Of a stretch of DNA of 24,213 nt, positions 22,022-24,213 are shown piece after piece (within the stretch, counting starts at the first letter, position 1; each line of letters opens with the position of its first letter). The notes beneath the pieces are model-generated. The model was not told the DNA's origin. It saw only the letters and a list, made by a program, of their open reading frames with translations, and did no database searches. Source of the stretch: Planctomycetaceae bacterium (lineage in GTDB: Bacteria > Planctomycetota > Planctomycetia > Pirellulales > Thermoguttaceae); NCBI GenBank assembly GCA_004556055.1, contig SFIW01000034.1:1-24213 (forward strand). The letters run 5' to 3'. The position numbers and the translations under genes are program-made.

Positions 22022-22080
22022 CCGCGTCTCTAGGTGTTTCTTTGACGCGGTTCCGATTTGCCCTCGGAGCCGCGTCTCTA
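22022..22080 (+). terminator. Fumarase terminator with a competing upstream partner
   Basis: GACGCGG-T-TCCGA (22044-22056) pairs with TCGGA-G-CCGCGTC (22064-22076): 13 pairs with one U-G and a 7-base loop, followed by a T-rich stretch. CCGCGTC also occurs upstream (22022-22028) and can pair instead with GACGCGG (22044-22050). The two hairpins exclude each other. The 12-base unit GCCGCGTCTCTA is present at 22021-22032 and 22069-22080. Confidence 0.6.
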
Positions 22081-22086
22081 TATATT
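22058..22086 (+). promoter_or_regulatory. Possible promoter of folC
   Basis: TTGCCC (22058-22063), a 17-base spacer and TATATT (22081-22086) would start transcription near 22093, about 30 bases ahead of the FolC start. It overlaps the fumarase terminator. Confidence 0.4.
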
Positions 22087-22124
22087 GATCTCTTCTTTGG
22101 ACTTTTAGCCTGATTGCAACCAAT

Positions 22125-23786
22125 ATGCGGGATCCTGATCTTTCCCTTTATCAGCGCGCGGAAAATTTTCTTATGCGTCGTACGAATTACGAGACGTTTA
22201 AGTCAATTCCTTACGACGAAATGGCTCTCTCTCTCGAACGCATTAGAAATTTCTTAGCTTTCTTAGGCAATCCTGATCGACAGTACGCGATCGTCCACGT
22301 TGCGGGAACTAAGGGAAAGGGATCGGTGTGCGCGGCCTTGGATCAGATCTATCGCGCCGCCGGATATAGGGTCGGGCTCTTTACTTCGCCGCACCTCGAA
22401 GAGATTGTCGAACGCTTTCAAATCGACGGAAAGAATTGCGATAAGAACCTTTTCGCCGAAACAACGTGCGCGTTAGCCGAACAATGGAAGAATTTCCAAG
22501 CGCTGGAGAGGAAAAAAAGACGCGAAAGCGATTCCTTCGACGTCCCCGAAAGACCTCTCACTTTTTTTGAATGGACTTTAGTTATCGCCGTTGTTCTCTT
22601 CGCGCGCGCGAGAGTCGACGTCGCTATCCTTGAAGTGGGGATGGGAGGGCGCTTTGATTCGACCAACGTTTGCGACGCCGACGTCTCCGTACTTACAAGC
22701 GTTAGCTTTGACCACTGCGAGCAGTTGGGACATACGCTTCAAGAAATCGCGAGCGAAAAACTCGGTATCGTGAAGTCAAACGCTCCGCTGGTTTGCGGGT
22801 GCGGGCTCGCTTCAACCTTTTACGAGGACTTTGACGCGGTTCAGAAAAAGGGAGAGGAGGTCAGAAGGCGGCTTTGGAACGATATGTGTGAAAAGAACGA
22901 CGGCGCGGCGCGCTTTCGTAGAGTAAACCGCCTTCCGGACGACGAACGCGATTCCTGCGTCGAACAGGGGGAAGACCAAGCGCCGAGGCTCAACGTTGGG
23001 CGCGATCTTGACGTCTGCGATTACTCGCTTCTCGTCGATCCTCAAACGATTGTAACCCGACGGGATCTCGAGGAAGTTAGGCGCATGGCGAAGGACAAAG
23101 CGACGGAATTTAACGCCCCGTTCGTTTCTATCGAGGCGCTTTCCCCACGCGTCGCCGCTCTGCCGACGCCCCCCTTTGATTTGGTCAAAAGATGGAATTT
23201 CGAAATCGCTCTGCGCGTCGTCGAAATCCTAGCCAACAGAAAATCGGCGCCCGATCGACGCCCTGGCGCCGACGGCGACGCCCCCGTTAGGCGTTTCCCC
23301 GTCTCCGACGCCGCGATCATGAACGCCGCCGCGCATTACGCCGTTCCCGCGCGATTTGAGATCGTATCGAAAGCGCCTCTTGTCGTCGTCGACGGCGCTC
23401 ATAATCGCGCTTCCGTCGCGGCCTTTTTGCGTGAAGCTCTAGAACGATATCCCAATAAAAAGATTAAGGTTCTCCTTGCGACGACTCGCGGAAAAGACGT
23501 GCGCGGGATGCTAGCGGAACTAGCGTCCCGAGCCGACGAGATTTATTTGAGCCAACGTTCTTCCGACGCCCGCGCCGAATCTCTTCCCGAACTCATCAAC
23601 GAAACGGAAAGACTTTTGGACGAGACCTGTTCGGAAGATTCGACGATCCGACGGAAATTTCATGTGGCTCCCGATTTTCGAGCGTTTCTTACCGACTATA
23701 AATCCCGTCCCGACAAAGGAGACGTCCTCTGCGCGATCGGTTCATTCTATTTTGCCGCAGAGGTGCGGAAGATGTTCAAAGGCTAG
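22125..23786 (+). CDS. folC: Bifunctional dihydrofolate synthase / folylpolyglutamate synthase
   Basis: A 553-residue Mur-ligase-like enzyme that adds glutamate to dihydropteroate and to folates using ATP, in the cytoplasm. The ATP P-loop is GTKGKGS (61-67) in HVAGTKGKGSVCA. FTSPHL follows, then the metal-binding region LEVGMGGRFDSTNV, and SFDHCEQLGHTLQEIASEKLGIVK. The C-terminal domain has VDGAHN (422-427). FolC is normally about 420-450 residues; here an extra ~100 residues lie around 225-335 (charged, low conservation, for example RRLPDDERDSCVEQ-like sequence) between the two domains. The start ATG 22125 fits the family's N-terminal helix, but no clear ribosome site precedes it. Downstream of fumC on the same strand but probably with its own promoter. 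Confidence 0.9.
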   Translation: MRDPDLSLYQRAENFLMRRTNYETFKSIPYDEMALSLERIRNFLAFLGNPDRQYAIVHVAGTKGKGSVCAALDQIYRAAGYRVGLFTSPHLEEIVERFQIDGKNCDKNLFAETTCALAEQWKNFQALERKKRRESDSFDVPERPLTFFEWTLVIAVVLFARARVDVAILEVGMGGRFDSTNVCDADVSVLTSVSFDHCEQLGHTLQEIASEKLGIVKSNAPLVCGCGLASTFYEDFDAVQKKGEEVRRRLWNDMCEKNDGAARFRRVNRLPDDERDSCVEQGEDQAPRLNVGRDLDVCDYSLLVDPQTIVTRRDLEEVRRMAKDKATEFNAPFVSIEALSPRVAALPTPPFDLVKRWNFEIALRVVEILANRKSAPDRRPGADGDAPVRRFPVSDAAIMNAAAHYAVPARFEIVSKAPLVVVDGAHNRASVAAFLREALERYPNKKIKVLLATTRGKDVRGMLAELASRADEIYLSQRSSDARAESLPELINETERLLDETCSEDSTIRRKFHVAPDFRAFLTDYKSRPDKGDVLCAIGSFYFAAEVRKMFKG

Positions 23787-23809
23787 CGGCGCGCCGAAAA
23801 ATGAGTTGA

Positions 23810-23848
23810 CGAGCGCTCTTTTTGAAATTTTTTCGAAAAGAGCGCTTG
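23810..23848 (+). terminator. Hairpin after folC
   Basis: GCGCTCTTTT (23813-23822) pairs with AAAAGAGCGC (23836-23845), extendable by three outer pairs (one G-U), around a 13-base T-rich loop. No T-run follows on the plus strand. It starts about 25 bases after the folC stop and probably marks the end of its message. Confidence 0.55.
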
Positions 23849-23866
23849 CGTTTGTGAGAAAGTCGG

Positions 23867-23872
23867 TATACT
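23867..23872 (+). promoter_or_regulatory. Possible -10 box in a dyad
   Basis: TATACT (23867-23872) lies within the dyad GGTATA-CT-TATACC (23865-23878). Transcription would begin near 23880, exactly where the first hairpin of the putative small RNA starts. The -35 match is poor. Confidence 0.3.
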
Positions 23873-23879
23873 TATACCT

Positions 23880-24055
23880 GTTGCTTGCAACGAACGCAGC
23901 GAAGCGCTTGAAAGCAACTGATTTTTGAAAAAAATAAAAAAGACGATTGACGAACTGAAAAGTTCGATTAAAATTGTCCAAGTCGCAACTAACCGCGACG
24001 CTCCCAAACTCAGAGATGAGTGAAAGAGAATCAAGCGAAAGCTTGACTGATTTTT
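23880..24055 (+). ncRNA. Putative structured small RNA with serial hairpins and terminator
   Basis: Five hairpins follow each other: GTTGCTT/AAGCAAC (23880-23886, 23912-23918), CGAACT-GAAA-AGTTCG (23951-23966), GTCGC/GCGAC (23982-23999), ACTC/GAGT (24008-24021), and TCAAGC-GAAA-GCTTGA (24031-24046), the last followed by CTGATTTTT. Two have perfect GAAA tetraloops. The first and last hairpins both end in ACTGATTTTT, so there may be two shorter RNAs or a repeated terminator. No protein-coding frame is convincing here. I compared it from memory with tmRNA, RNase P, SRP and 6S RNA and it matches none. Confidence 0.4.
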
Positions 24056-24094
24056 AACAATTAGGTGATGCAAGAGTGGCGTATTTAAACACAC

Positions 24095-24213
24095 TATAAT
24101 TTTGTCGATGACGACTTGCGAGAGATCGCGAGTCGTAAGAGTTCAAAATCTTATAGAGCGACAAGAATACTCGAAAAAACGTTACAATCTTCGGATCTCG
24201 AAAGAGATTAAGA
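24095..24213 (+). ncRNA. Possible second structured RNA or leader, running off the window
   Basis: A perfect TATAAT (24095-24100) without a clear -35 box is followed by ACGACTTGCG (24111-24120) pairing with CGCGAGTCGT (24127-24136), ten pairs with one G-U. Near the edge is ATCTC-GAAA-GAGAT (24195-24208), flanked by TCTT/AAGA. The style matches the RNA just upstream. The window ends before any gene or terminator. Confidence 0.3.

Overview
The window looks like chromosomal DNA of a bacterium of moderate to high GC with a strong liking for GAC, GCG and TCG codons. A 553-residue FolC with a long internal insertion, a secreted CAP protein with a Gln/Pro-rich linker, and the arsenic gene set together suggest an anaerobic or gut-associated bacterium, possibly a planctomycete. 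That assignment is inference only; no rRNA or other firm phylogenetic marker is present.

Left part (1-3032). Two tandem copies of a small acidic protein of unknown function (the first cut by the window edge) are each followed by the same kind of hairpin terminator. Next comes an arsenic-type operon: an ArsR-family repressor with its own promoter, a hairpin terminator or attenuator, an ArsP/DUF318-type permease, a small CxxC thioredoxin-like protein and a thioredoxin-type arsenate reductase. The 565-base gap after it (3033-3597) has a strong hairpin, a possible gene remnant on the minus strand, and two tandem ~55-base repeats, the second of which carries the promoter of the next operon.

Centre (3598-16346). 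The highlight is a 12.7-kb operon of three very large genes: (i) a 1801-residue YprA/MrfA-like DEAH helicase with DUF1998-type cysteine cluster and a C-terminal Vsr-like nuclease-like domain; (ii) a 997-residue SNF2-type helicase resembling DrmD; (iii) a 1404-residue Eco57I/PglX-like N6-adenine DNA methyltransferase resembling DrmMI. This is the tool set of DISARM, but with DrmA- and DrmB-like parts in one polypeptide, no separate PLD nuclease (DrmC), and a putative nuclease attached to the helicase. It is best read as a compact DISARM-related antiphage system.

Right part (16347-24213). A structured, AT-rich 578-base gap precedes a secreted CAP-domain protein. A convergent minus-strand gene encodes a CoA-disulfide-reductase-like flavoprotein fused to rhodanese. 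A tRNA-Arg(UCU) gene on the minus strand has a recognisable promoter and terminator. Class II fumarase and FolC follow, separated by a strong hairpin with an alternative pairing partner. The last 427 bases contain a run of hairpins, several with GAAA tetraloops, that probably form one or two unidentified small RNAs. No insertion sequence, integrase or CRISPR array was seen.
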